Shown: positions 1-5,809 of the stretch, one piece after another
How the letters are laid out: every line of letters starts with the position of its first letter
Numbering within the stretch: the first letter of the stretch is position 1
Source of the DNA: Actinomycetota bacterium
GTDB taxonomy: Bacteria > Actinomycetota > Acidimicrobiia > Acidimicrobiales > Ilumatobacteraceae
NCBI GenBank assembly: GCA_005801025.1
Contig: SYDZ01000298.1
Coordinates: 1 to 7,886, forward strand
DNA length: 7,886 bases
Direction: 5' to 3'
Program-made: the position numbers and the translations under genes
Notes under the pieces: model-generated
What the model was told of the DNA's origin: nothing
Databases searched by the model: none
Seen by the model: only the letters and a program-made list of their open reading frames with translations

Positions 1-210
1 ATGGCGAACCATTGCATCTCGGTGCAAACTGGCTTCACGGTATTCCACGGCCGCACCTGGGGTCTCCGAGACGAGAGAACGAAGCGCCCTATCGTCTGCA
101 GCGTCACTCAAGTGCGCCAATTGCTCTTCGACGATGGCCAATTCTTCTTTGAGCGCTCTCAAGCGCGCCGAAGTCTCTCGTAAACGCCGTTCGACAAGTC
201 GTTGACCCAT
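1..210 (-). CDS. Small coiled-coil hypothetical protein (3' part outside window)
   Basis: The reading frame starts at an ATG (208-210) and stays open to the window edge, giving the first 70 residues. They are rich in Glu, Arg and Leu in a heptad-like pattern (ERRLRETSARLRALKEELA at about residues 7-25), which predicts a helical coiled coil with no signal peptide or membrane segment. A second block, RSLVSETPGAAVEYREASLH (about 45-64), resembles a conserved stretch I associate with small actinobacterial hypothetical proteins; this is memory and not a search result. No enzymatic motif is visible and the function is unknown. No in-frame ATG, GTG or TTG was seen directly upstream of 210. A strong Shine-Dalgarno is absent, but TAGGCT (reverse strand, 218-223) lies 7 nt from the ATG and could be the -10 of a leaderless message. 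The gene lies downstream of the tRNA on the same strand. Confidence 0.7.
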   Translation of the reverse strand, partial: MGQRLVERRLRETSARLRALKEELAIVEEQLAHLSDAADDRALRSLVSETPGAAVEYREASLHRDAMVRH

Positions 211-260
211 GAAATTCAGCCTACGGAACCCACAAGTTGTTGGCGGATCGAAATACGCGA

Positions 261-286
261 GAAATCCCCTCTGCAGAGAAGATTTC
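261..286 (-). terminator. Inverted repeat after the tRNA, possible terminator
   Basis: Outer arms GAAATC and GATTTC pair perfectly over 6 bp and enclose a second self-complementary core, CTCTGCAGAG (269-278). It sits 11 nt past the tRNA 3' end on the minus strand, where a terminator or processing signal for the tRNA could lie. No proper U-tract follows, so intrinsic termination is uncertain. Confidence 0.3.
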
Positions 287-297
287 CTGAAAAGTTG

Positions 298-371
298 TGC
301 CCCGGGTGGGATTCGAACCCACACCGTACGGAGTTTGAGACCGCTGCCTCTGCCAGTTGGGCCACCGGGGC
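298..371 (-). tRNA. tRNA, anticodon CAA (Leu by codon), short variable loop
   Basis: On the minus strand a 74-nt cloverleaf can be drawn by hand. The 7-bp acceptor stem GCCCCGG/CCGGGGC is perfect, the discriminator is A, and the next bases are CAA, so CCA is not encoded. The D arm is GCC-GGC around AACTGGCAGA with the G18-G19 pair. The T arm GTGGG-TTCGAAT-CCCAC is perfect. The anticodon arm is GCGGT-CTCAAAC-TCCGT, placing U33 before CAA and A37 after it, so it would decode UUG (Leu). The closing 31-39 pair is U-U and the outermost pair is G-U. The variable region is only about 5 nt (ACGGT), whereas bacterial tRNA-Leu normally carries a long variable arm. The D-loop and A73 do resemble tRNA-Leu. 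It is transcribed divergently from fabD. Confidence 0.85.
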
Positions 372-473
372 GCCCTCTCAGACTAGCCCCTCGATGCGTT
401 TTTCACCCGTACCAGTCATCGCCCGCTTTCGCCGTTACCCATCGGTAGTACCAGTTCCCTTGCGCGGAGGGTC

Positions 474-479
474 TAACTT
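474..479 (+). promoter_or_regulatory. Candidate -10 of a leaderless fabD promoter
   Basis: TAACTT fits the TANNNT pattern and ends 6 nt before the GTG start of fabD, so transcription could begin on or next to the start codon. The only Shine-Dalgarno-like string, GGAGG at 466-470, is 15 nt from the GTG, too far to work normally. No good -35 hexamer is seen. The fab operon promoter must lie somewhere in 372-485, because the upstream gene is on the other strand. Confidence 0.3.
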
Positions 480-485
480 CTAGGG

Positions 486-1661
486 GTGCTCGCTTTTACT
501 TTTCCAGGCCAGGGATCTCAGCGACCAGGCATGGGTCGTCCGTGGGCGGATCACGAATCTTGGGATTTAGTTGACGAGGCATCGCAAGTCTCGGGACGAG
601 ATGTGGCGCGACTATTGCTTGATGCAGACGCCGAAGAATTAAAAGATACGCGCAACGCGCAACTGACTACTTTCGTATCCAGCCTGATGGTTTTGGACGC
701 CGTCGAACGGCTTGGTTTTGATCCCAGTTTCTGCGCTGGGCACAGTCTTGGTGAGTACACCGCTCTCACTGCTACCGGCGCATTGTCGTTTGATGATGGT
801 GTGCGTTTGGTATGTGAGAGAGCCGACGCGATGCATGATGCCGGCCAAGCCAATCCAGGGACGATGGCCGCCATTCTTGGTCTCGATGACGAACTCGTTG
901 AAGTCGCCTGCCGACGCGCTGATAGCGAAGTGTGGGTGGCGAACTTCAATGCTCCAGGTCAGGTAGTCATCGCTGGATCTGCAGCGGGTGTCGCACGAGC
1001 CTCGGACATTGCGAAAGAACTTGGCGCCAAAAAAGCCATGTCGCTTCCGGTCTCCGGCGCTTTTCATACACCGTTTATGATGCCTGCACGCGAGCGTTTG
1101 CGGACCGCAATAGCAAGTGCTGCTCCACGCGATACCGACGTACCAGTCATCAGCAACGTAGATGCCATCGCTCACGACCACGGTGATGAGTGGGCAAGTT
1201 TGCTCTCAGCGCAATTGTCAAGCCCCGTGCGCTGGAAACATTGCCTGCTCACTTTGTCCGAATTGGGCTGTAAAGATTTCGCTGAACTCGGACCCGGCGG
1301 AGTCCTCAGCGGGATGGCTAAGCGCACACTGACAGGTGCACGGACAATCTCAGTCGCCACCCCTGATGATCTTGACAAATTCATTGAATGGGTCAATAGC
1401 GCCGCTCCTACTGGAGCGACCCAACTTGAGGGCGAGCACCTATTCGCCGTTGAGCGGTTAATCGTGAGCCCCTCCGCTGGAGTCTTTACCCCCTTAGCCA
1501 CTATCACTTCAGGAGATCACATCTCGGTTGGTCAATGCATCGGACGAGGTGGCAAGGTTGACGTCCTATCAGCTGTTGAGGGCACCTTGCAGGCCTTCAT
1601 CGCCGTGCTAGGCGAAAGAATCACCCTTCGCCAGCCCATTGCTTGGTTAAGGACTCTCTGA
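486..1661 (+). CDS. fabD: Malonyl-CoA:ACP transacylase with C-terminal barrel-sandwich extension
   Basis: The 391-residue cytosolic enzyme moves malonyl from CoA to the ACP phosphopantetheine, supplying the extender for fatty-acid synthesis. The acyltransferase fold is clear: PGQGSQ near the N-terminus (oxyanion Gln9), nucleophile Ser87 in GHSLGEY, Arg112 that should bind the malonyl carboxylate, and catalytic His194 in GAFHTPFM. The start is GTG at 486, the first start codon after an in-frame TAA at 474-476, and it gives the usual LAFTFPGQGSQ opening. FabD normally has about 310 residues. Here a linker at about 301-316 leads into about 75 extra residues (317-391) with two half-motifs, SPSAGVFTPLATITSGD and VEGTLQAFIAVLGERIT, ending in QPIAWL. 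This resembles a biotinyl/lipoyl barrel-sandwich fold, but no Lys occupies the expected acceptor position. It is the first gene of the operon, ending 1 nt before fabH. Confidence 0.95.
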   Translation: MLAFTFPGQGSQRPGMGRPWADHESWDLVDEASQVSGRDVARLLLDADAEELKDTRNAQLTTFVSSLMVLDAVERLGFDPSFCAGHSLGEYTALTATGALSFDDGVRLVCERADAMHDAGQANPGTMAAILGLDDELVEVACRRADSEVWVANFNAPGQVVIAGSAAGVARASDIAKELGAKKAMSLPVSGAFHTPFMMPARERLRTAIASAAPRDTDVPVISNVDAIAHDHGDEWASLLSAQLSSPVRWKHCLLTLSELGCKDFAELGPGGVLSGMAKRTLTGARTISVATPDDLDKFIEWVNSAAPTGATQLEGEHLFAVERLIVSPSAGVFTPLATITSGDHISVGQCIGRGGKVDVLSAVEGTLQAFIAVLGERITLRQPIAWLRTL

Positions 1662-1662
1662 G

Positions 1663-2613
1663 ATGCCGACAGCACCCAAAGGCGTCCGAGGAGCAGTGAT
1701 CACCGGATGGGGTAGCGCATTGCCCCCTCGGGTCATCACCAATGATGAACTCAGCCAAACCTTAGACACTTCGGACGAATGGATCCGCGAACGGAGCGGC
1801 ATTCACGAGCGTCACATTGGAGGGACGACAGCAGGTTTGAGTGTCATCTCGGGAGCGGCAGCCCTGGCGATGGCTGGACTTGATCCCAGACACATCGATG
1901 CGCTGGTGCTTTCCACGACAACTCCCGACCGCTGTGTTCCAGCAACTTCAGCGACCGTACAACATGCCCTTGGTCTTTCCTGCGGAGCCTTTGATGTCAA
2001 CGCTGCGTGCTCTGGATTTGTTTACGCGCTCACAGTTGCACATGGACTGATCGCTATGGGCTCATCAAAAGTCTTAGTGATTGGAACCGACACTTTGTCG
2101 CGTATTACCGATTGGAGTGACCGTAACACCGCCGTTTTGTTCGCTGACGGCTCGGGCGCAGTTGTCCTCGAGGCGGTCGATGGACCGGGACAAATGTTGT
2201 CTTGGGATATTGACGCCGATGGATCTGCAGAGGAATCTTTGTATGCCGAGTTAGGCGGCTTCATCCAGATGGAGGGCAAGGATGTTTTCCGTAAAGCAGT
2301 TCGCATCATGGTCGACAGCGCCACAAAATCACTCGCAGTAGCTGGTTTAACCGCGGATGATGTGGATGTCGTGATCCCTCACCAAGCCAATATTCGGATT
2401 ATCCAAGCGGCTTGCGAAAGACTTGGCATTCCCATGGAAAAAGCATCAACAGATTTGCATTACACAGGCAACACCTCATCAGCCTCAATACCTTTGGCAT
2501 TAGTGGACGCTGCCGACACTGGAAAGATTAAGAAGGGCGACACTGTCTTACTTGTTGGTTTCGGTGCTGGCATGACAGCAGCGAGTGCGCTCATCGTCTG
2601 GGGAGGTCAGTGA
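1663..2613 (+). CDS. fabH: 3-oxoacyl-ACP synthase III (KASIII)
   Basis: This 316-residue condensing enzyme starts fatty-acid chains by joining an acyl-CoA primer with malonyl-ACP, releasing CO2. The KASIII catalytic triad is complete: Cys116 in NAACSGF, His240 in PHQAN and Asn270 in YTGNTSSAS. The thiolase-fold ending VLLVGFGAGMT is present and the length is normal for the family. In actinobacteria FabH often accepts branched primers, but the sequence alone does not show which primer is used here. The ATG at 1663 follows the fabD stop after one base and has AAGGA at 1649-1653, inside the end of fabD, so translation is probably coupled. Its TGA shares one base with the fabG ATG. Confidence 0.96.
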   Translation: MPTAPKGVRGAVITGWGSALPPRVITNDELSQTLDTSDEWIRERSGIHERHIGGTTAGLSVISGAAALAMAGLDPRHIDALVLSTTTPDRCVPATSATVQHALGLSCGAFDVNAACSGFVYALTVAHGLIAMGSSKVLVIGTDTLSRITDWSDRNTAVLFADGSGAVVLEAVDGPGQMLSWDIDADGSAEESLYAELGGFIQMEGKDVFRKAVRIMVDSATKSLAVAGLTADDVDVVIPHQANIRIIQAACERLGIPMEKASTDLHYTGNTSSASIPLALVDAADTGKIKKGDTVLLVGFGAGMTAASALIVWGGQ

Positions 2614-3332
2614 TGTCTCAGTCAACAAGTGGTCGCGTCGTACTCATCACGGGTGGATCAAAGGGAATCGGTCTTGCGACTGCTCATCGCTTTGCCGCCT
2701 TGGGCGATCGTGTCGCGGTGACGTACAACTCCTCACCTCCGCCCGACGGATTTTTCAGCGTCAAATGTGATGTCACCAAAGCAGCGGACATAGACGCCGC
2801 CTTTCTCGCCGTTGAAGAACACTTTGGGTCCGTGCAAATTTTGGTTTCCAATGCTGGAATGACAAAGGACATGTTGCTTCTGCGAATGTCGGAAGCCGAT
2901 TTTGCCGATGTCATTGACGCAAACCTCACTGCTGCATTTAGGGTTTCCAAGCGTGCCTCACAAGCCATGTTGCGAGCGCGTTCCGGGCGCATCATATTTG
3001 TCAGTAGCGTTGTTGGATTGATGGGCTCGGCGGGTCAAGCAAACTACGCAGCCTCCAAGGCTGGACTAGTCGGTCTAGCGCGTTCCATTGCTCGTGAGTT
3101 GGGTAGTCGCTCAATTACCGCCAATGTGGTGGCCCCTGGTCCAGTGGCTACTGACATGCTTTTGGCTCTCAGTCCGGAGCGACTAGCAACTCTCACTGAG
3201 GCGGTCCCCCTTGGACGTTTAGCGACACCCGACGAGGTCGCTGGGACTATCGTCTTTTTGGCTTCAGCAGAAGCATCTTTTATTACAGGTGCCGTGATCC
3301 CCGTTGATGGCGGCTTAGGAATGGGTCATTAG
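2613..3332 (+). CDS. fabG: 3-oxoacyl-ACP reductase, MabA/FabG1-like
   Basis: A 239-residue short-chain dehydrogenase/reductase that reduces 3-oxoacyl-ACP to 3-hydroxyacyl-ACP with NADPH. The cofactor loop TGGSKGIG is at residues 13-20, SNAG at 79-82, the structural Asn at 104, catalytic Ser132 in VSSVVG, and Tyr145 and Lys149 in YAASK. The wording VKCDVTKAADIDAAFLAVEEH and the end GAVIPVDGGLGMGH closely resemble mycobacterial MabA (FabG1), from memory of that family. I chose ATG at 2613 because GGGAGG (2601-2606) lies 6 nt upstream and the start overlaps the fabH TGA by one base (TGATG). A GTG at 2610 would extend the protein by one residue but sits only 3 nt from the Shine-Dalgarno. An internal fabG between fabH and acpP differs from the Streptomyces fabD-fabH-acpP-fabF order. 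Confidence 0.95.
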   Translation: MSQSTSGRVVLITGGSKGIGLATAHRFAALGDRVAVTYNSSPPPDGFFSVKCDVTKAADIDAAFLAVEEHFGSVQILVSNAGMTKDMLLLRMSEADFADVIDANLTAAFRVSKRASQAMLRARSGRIIFVSSVVGLMGSAGQANYAASKAGLVGLARSIARELGSRSITANVVAPGPVATDMLLALSPERLATLTEAVPLGRLATPDEVAGTIVFLASAEASFITGAVIPVDGGLGMGH

Positions 3333-3415
3333 GCACAGAAGAAACACCTAGACCCGTCGTGCATCGGACTAAAATAAAAATATCGCTCAGTAGCGAACGA
3401 CGTAGGAGAAAAATT
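3333..3415 (+). promoter_or_regulatory. A/T-rich acpP leader with possible internal promoter
   Basis: This 83-bp gap is the only real break in the fab operon. TAAAAT at 3370-3375 is a good -10 match, but the DNA 17 nt upstream (CCTAGA) is a poor -35. TCGCT-CAGT-AGCGA (3383-3396) forms a small 5-bp hairpin at the start of the predicted leader, and AGGAGA at 3404-3409 is a strong Shine-Dalgarno 6 nt from the acpP ATG. An extra promoter and strong ribosome site would fit ACP being needed in large amounts; that is inference. Confidence 0.35.
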
Positions 3416-3655
3416 ATGGATCAGGAACTTTTTGCCCGATTTCAAAAATGTGCTGTAGATGTTTTGAGCGTTGACCCCGACAAGGTTGTGCCAGCCGCGT
3501 TATTTGGTGATGACCTTGACGCCGACAGTCTTGATTTAGTTGAACTTGTGATGGCCTTAGAAGAAGAGTTCGGCGTTGAAGTCCCAGAGAAAGAAATCGA
3601 AGATATCAAGACTGTTGGTCAGGCATACGACCTCATTGTTGGAAAATTGGCCTGA
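3416..3655 (+). CDS. acpP: Acyl carrier protein
   Basis: A 79-residue acidic helical carrier that holds growing acyl chains on a 4'-phosphopantetheine attached to Ser38 in DADSLDLVEL. The following helix II, ELVMALEEEFGVEVPEKE, is the recognition helix for FASII enzymes and is strongly acidic as usual. The length matches bacterial AcpP. The frame is open further upstream to a GTG at 3359, which would add 19 basic residues unlike any ACP; the ATG at 3416 with AGGAGA 6 nt upstream is clearly the start. Its TGA overlaps the fabF ATG by one base. The phosphopantetheinyl transferase that would activate it is not in the window. Confidence 0.97.
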   Translation: MDQELFARFQKCAVDVLSVDPDKVVPAALFGDDLDADSLDLVELVMALEEEFGVEVPEKEIEDIKTVGQAYDLIVGKLA

Positions 3656-4830
3656 TGATTGGTCGCCGAGTTGCTCTTACTGGTCTCGGCGTGGTCGCTC
3701 CTTGCGGTTTAGGTCAGGAAAATTTCTGGTCCGGTTTGCTCGGCCAACAATTCACTGGTGGCAAGTGGACAACGATTACTGATTGGGACCCACTTCCATT
3801 TTTTGACAGCCCCAAGGAAGCGCGGCGAGCTGACCAGGTTGAGCAGTTTGCATTGGCCGCGGCCGCCGAAGCATTTGCTCAAGCGGGCGATATCAATGTC
3901 GATCCTGCTCGCTTCGGTGTCATTTTGGGCACAGGAGTTGGCGGTCTCGGGACCCTTGAAGAGCAAGTACAAATTCGCTTGGAAAAAGGCGAACGTCGTG
4001 TGTCTCCGTTCTTGGTGCCAATGATGATGGCTAATGCCTCCGGCGCGGCGATTTCCATGCGCTACGGGTTGCAAGGACCCAACGAAACCATTTGTACGGC
4101 TTGCGCTGCCTCGACACATGCCTTGGGATACGCAGCGCGCCTTATCGCTATGGGCCGATGTGATGCAATCATCAGCGGTGGCTCTGAGGCCGCTGCGACG
4201 CCTTCATCTTTAGCTGGCTTCAACAACATGACTGCGCTTTCTTCATCGGGTCAGAGCCGTCCATTTGACAAAGAGCGCGATGGTTTTGTTATGGGAGAGG
4301 GCGCTGGCATCTTCGTCCTTGAAGAGTGGAATCATGCCGTCGCACGAGGCGCCAAAATCCTTGGAGAGATTGTCGGTTCGGCAAGCAACGCCGACGCTCA
4401 TCACATCACAGCTCCCGCTCCAGGTGGGCGCGGGGCGATCAATTGCATGCGACTGGCATTGGACGAGGCCGGCTTGCGGTCAGATGAAATTGTCTATGTC
4501 AACGCCCATGGCACGTCGACTCCACTGAACGATGCCGCCGAAGCCGCAGCAATGACCGCCGTGTTCCCACATCGCCCGATAGTGACCAGTATCAAAGGGG
4601 TGACCGGTCACGCCCTCGGTGCTGCGGGGGCACTGGAAGTCGCATCGATCCTGTTGTCGTTTGAACACAAACTCGTTCCGCCGACAGCGGGGACGACCAC
4701 CCTTGACGATGATGTCACTATTGATCTTGTTCTCGGCTCTCCGCGTCCGTGGGAGCCAGGTCCAACGATGTCCAACAACTTTGGCTTCGGTGGGCACAAC
4801 GGCTCGATTATTTTGATTCCCGCTGCTTAG
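3655..4830 (+). CDS. fabF: 3-oxoacyl-ACP synthase II (KASII type)
   Basis: This 391-residue condensing enzyme elongates acyl-ACP with malonyl-ACP. The Cys-His-His triad of KASI/II enzymes is present: Cys150 in TACAAS, His285 in NAHGTST and His319 in TGHALGAAG, with the conserved Lys314 just before. FGFGGHNGS near the C-terminus is the usual family signature. It is slightly shorter than the common 410-residue FabF, with a compact N-terminal third. The sequence alone does not separate a KASI-like from a KASII-like preference; fabF is chosen from the position after acpP. The ATG overlaps the acpP stop and there is little Shine-Dalgarno, so coupling to acpP is likely. The last 4 nt overlap the convergent fabZ end. 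Confidence 0.95.
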   Translation: MIGRRVALTGLGVVAPCGLGQENFWSGLLGQQFTGGKWTTITDWDPLPFFDSPKEARRADQVEQFALAAAAEAFAQAGDINVDPARFGVILGTGVGGLGTLEEQVQIRLEKGERRVSPFLVPMMMANASGAAISMRYGLQGPNETICTACAASTHALGYAARLIAMGRCDAIISGGSEAAATPSSLAGFNNMTALSSSGQSRPFDKERDGFVMGEGAGIFVLEEWNHAVARGAKILGEIVGSASNADAHHITAPAPGGRGAINCMRLALDEAGLRSDEIVYVNAHGTSTPLNDAAEAAAMTAVFPHRPIVTSIKGVTGHALGAAGALEVASILLSFEHKLVPPTAGTTTLDDDVTIDLVLGSPRPWEPGPTMSNNFGFGGHNGSIILIPAA

Positions 4831-5255
4831 GCGTCCACCAAAACAAACATCAATTCGCATTCACATGCGACTTTGCCGTCCAACAAAGCTCGCCCAACAC
4901 CTTTACCAGCCCGCGCTGACATCCGCGCCAACTCAACTTCGACAGTCAGCGTGTCTCCTGGTTGAACTTGGCGACGGAACCTTGCTCCGTCAAGCCCGCC
5001 AAACAATGGAAGTCGACCAGCATGTGCGGGGCTTGACAAAACAGCGATCGCCCCTACCTGCGCGATCGCCTCACACATCAACACACCGGGCAGAGTTGGC
5101 CGCCCAGGAAAGTGACCTGAGAAGAACCATTCATCGCCGCTGAGGTGCCAGAGACCCGAAGCCGACACACCGGGATCCAAGGCCGTGATCTGATCAACGA
5201 ACAAGAACGGCGGTCGATGAGCCAAGAGGTCACTGGGCTGAGGAAAAAGTGCCAT
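4827..5255 (-). CDS. fabZ: 3-hydroxyacyl-ACP dehydratase
   Basis: A 142-residue hot-dog-fold enzyme that removes water from 3-hydroxyacyl-ACP to give trans-2-enoyl-ACP, the step after FabG. Motifs are HRPPFLFVD (13-21), SGHFPGRPTLPGVLM with catalytic His48, and Glu62 in CEAIAQ. The Glu at this place and the short length point to FabZ and not FabA. The ATG is preceded by AAGG with a 7-nt spacer. It faces the fab operon tail to tail: its TAA lies inside the last codons of fabF, so there is no room for a terminator between the two genes. It therefore belongs to the same pathway as the plus-strand operon but must be transcribed separately. Confidence 0.95.
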   Translation of the reverse strand: MALFPQPSDLLAHRPPFLFVDQITALDPGVSASGLWHLSGDEWFFSGHFPGRPTLPGVLMCEAIAQVGAIAVLSSPAHAGRLPLFGGLDGARFRRQVQPGDTLTVEVELARMSARAGKGVGRALLDGKVACECELMFVLVDA

Positions 5256-5322
5256 GGACCAACCTTAGAACTATCAACGGTGTCCGCCGACTCATATGAC
5301 GTTCCGACCCTGAGTGACTCGC

Positions 5323-5341
5323 TCGCCACTCTGCGTGGCGA
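5323..5341 (-). repeat. 7-bp stem hairpin in the fabZ leader region
   Basis: TCGCCAC-TCTGC-GTGGCGA is a perfect 7-bp inverted repeat with a 5-nt loop, about 70 bp upstream of the fabZ ATG. If transcription starts near 5350, as the promoter candidate suggests, it would form in the 5' leader. There is no U-tract on either side, so a terminator is unlikely. Confidence 0.45.
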
Positions 5342-5350
5342 AATTGCTCA

Positions 5351-5385
5351 ATAGGTCAAATTACCTATGCCGAAATATCACTCAA
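5351..5385 (-). promoter_or_regulatory. Candidate fabZ promoter with overlapping operator-like palindrome
   Basis: On the minus strand TTGAGT (5380-5385) and TAATTT (5358-5363) are separated by 16 nt, matching -35/-10 spacing; both hexamers are partial matches. The -10 lies inside a perfect 6+6 inverted repeat with a 6-nt spacer, ATAGGT-CAAATT-ACCTAT on the plus strand (5351-5368). A dimeric repressor could bind there and block transcription. The factor is unknown. Confidence 0.4.
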
Positions 5386-5448
5386 CGTGGTTCCATACAA
5401 TGCGTACCCGATTGAAAGGTGTCGCCATGACTGGTCGCCCAATTCGTC

Positions 5449-5471
5449 GCCCTTGCTGACCAAGCAACGGC
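5449..5471 (-). terminator. Imperfect hairpin behind the trp-side genes, possible terminator
   Basis: Arms GCC-C-TTGCT and AGCAA-C-GGC (plus strand) pair over 5 and 3 bp around one mismatch, with a 5-nt loop. It starts 16 nt beyond the stop codon of the minus-strand gene ending at 5487 and could end the trpBA transcript before fabZ. No U-tract follows on the minus strand, so this rests on position and pairing only. On the plus strand a run of nine T follows 18 nt later, too far for a normal intrinsic terminator. Confidence 0.3.
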
Positions 5472-5486
5472 CTCATTCAACTCTGT

Positions 5487-5792
5487 CTATTTTTTTTTCC
5501 TAGGAGGCGGATTCCCAAATCCGAATCCTCGACCGCGCGCATGTGCGTGATAGTGGTCTGGAATATTACGCATGTTGTCGTCAATATAGGGAACATAGTT
5601 AAAGAGTGAATCAACCACGGCGAGCAACCTCTGATGAAGTTGTCCTTTGATGTCTTCGCTAGGAGTTGCGTCGTGTTGCTTCCACACGACCATCGGGACA
5701 TAGCAAACTTCACATTCAGCGACCCAACAGAGCTCATCTTCGAAGTACCACTCGGTGAGTCTCGCCGCTTCGCAGAGTTCACAGATAGCCAC
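5487..5792 (-). CDS. Small Cys/His-rich protein with HIT-like histidine triad, unknown function
   Basis: A 101-residue protein starting at GTG (5790-5792), 17 nt after the trpA stop on the same strand, so probably cotranscribed with trpBA. Five cysteines cluster near the N-terminus: C4-x2-C7, C22 and C27-x2-C30, and the two CxxC pairs suggest a metal site, probably zinc. Between and after them is a hydrophobic block, VPMVVWKQH, and a helical middle. NIPDHYHAHAR (residues 76-86) contains H80-x-H82-x-H84, the same spacing as the HIT-family nucleotide-binding triad. The order Cys pairs, hydrophobic strand, then histidine triad is like a shortened HIT protein, but the usual length is longer and the fold is inferred. 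The end is basic, PPPRKKK, with nine A before TAG. I recall similar uncharacterised actinobacterial proteins. There is no signal peptide or membrane segment. The Shine-Dalgarno is weak. Confidence 0.8.
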   Translation of the reverse strand: MAICELCEAARLTEWYFEDELCWVAECEVCYVPMVVWKQHDATPSEDIKGQLHQRLLAVVDSLFNYVPYIDDNMRNIPDHYHAHARGRGFGFGNPPPRKKK

Positions 5793-5809
5793 GGCTCAGT
5801 CTGACAGTT

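Noticed and set aside
408..420. 13-bp CGTACCAGTCATC repeated at 1139-1151 inside fabD
   Set aside because: A single 13-mer match in nearly 8 kb is expected by chance, and the second copy is in coding sequence.
202..483. Plus-strand 93-residue frame across the tRNA
   Set aside because: It reads through the reverse complement of the tRNA and has no protein-like motifs; it is a chance frame.
3359..3415. Longer acpP starting at GTG 3359
   Set aside because: It adds 19 basic residues unlike any ACP and ignores the strong AGGAGA 6 nt before ATG 3416.
5477..5782. Alternative minus-strand frame overlapping the small Cys/His gene
   Set aside because: It is the same length but lacks the CxxC and HxHxH pattern; the frame starting at 5792 is the protein-like one.
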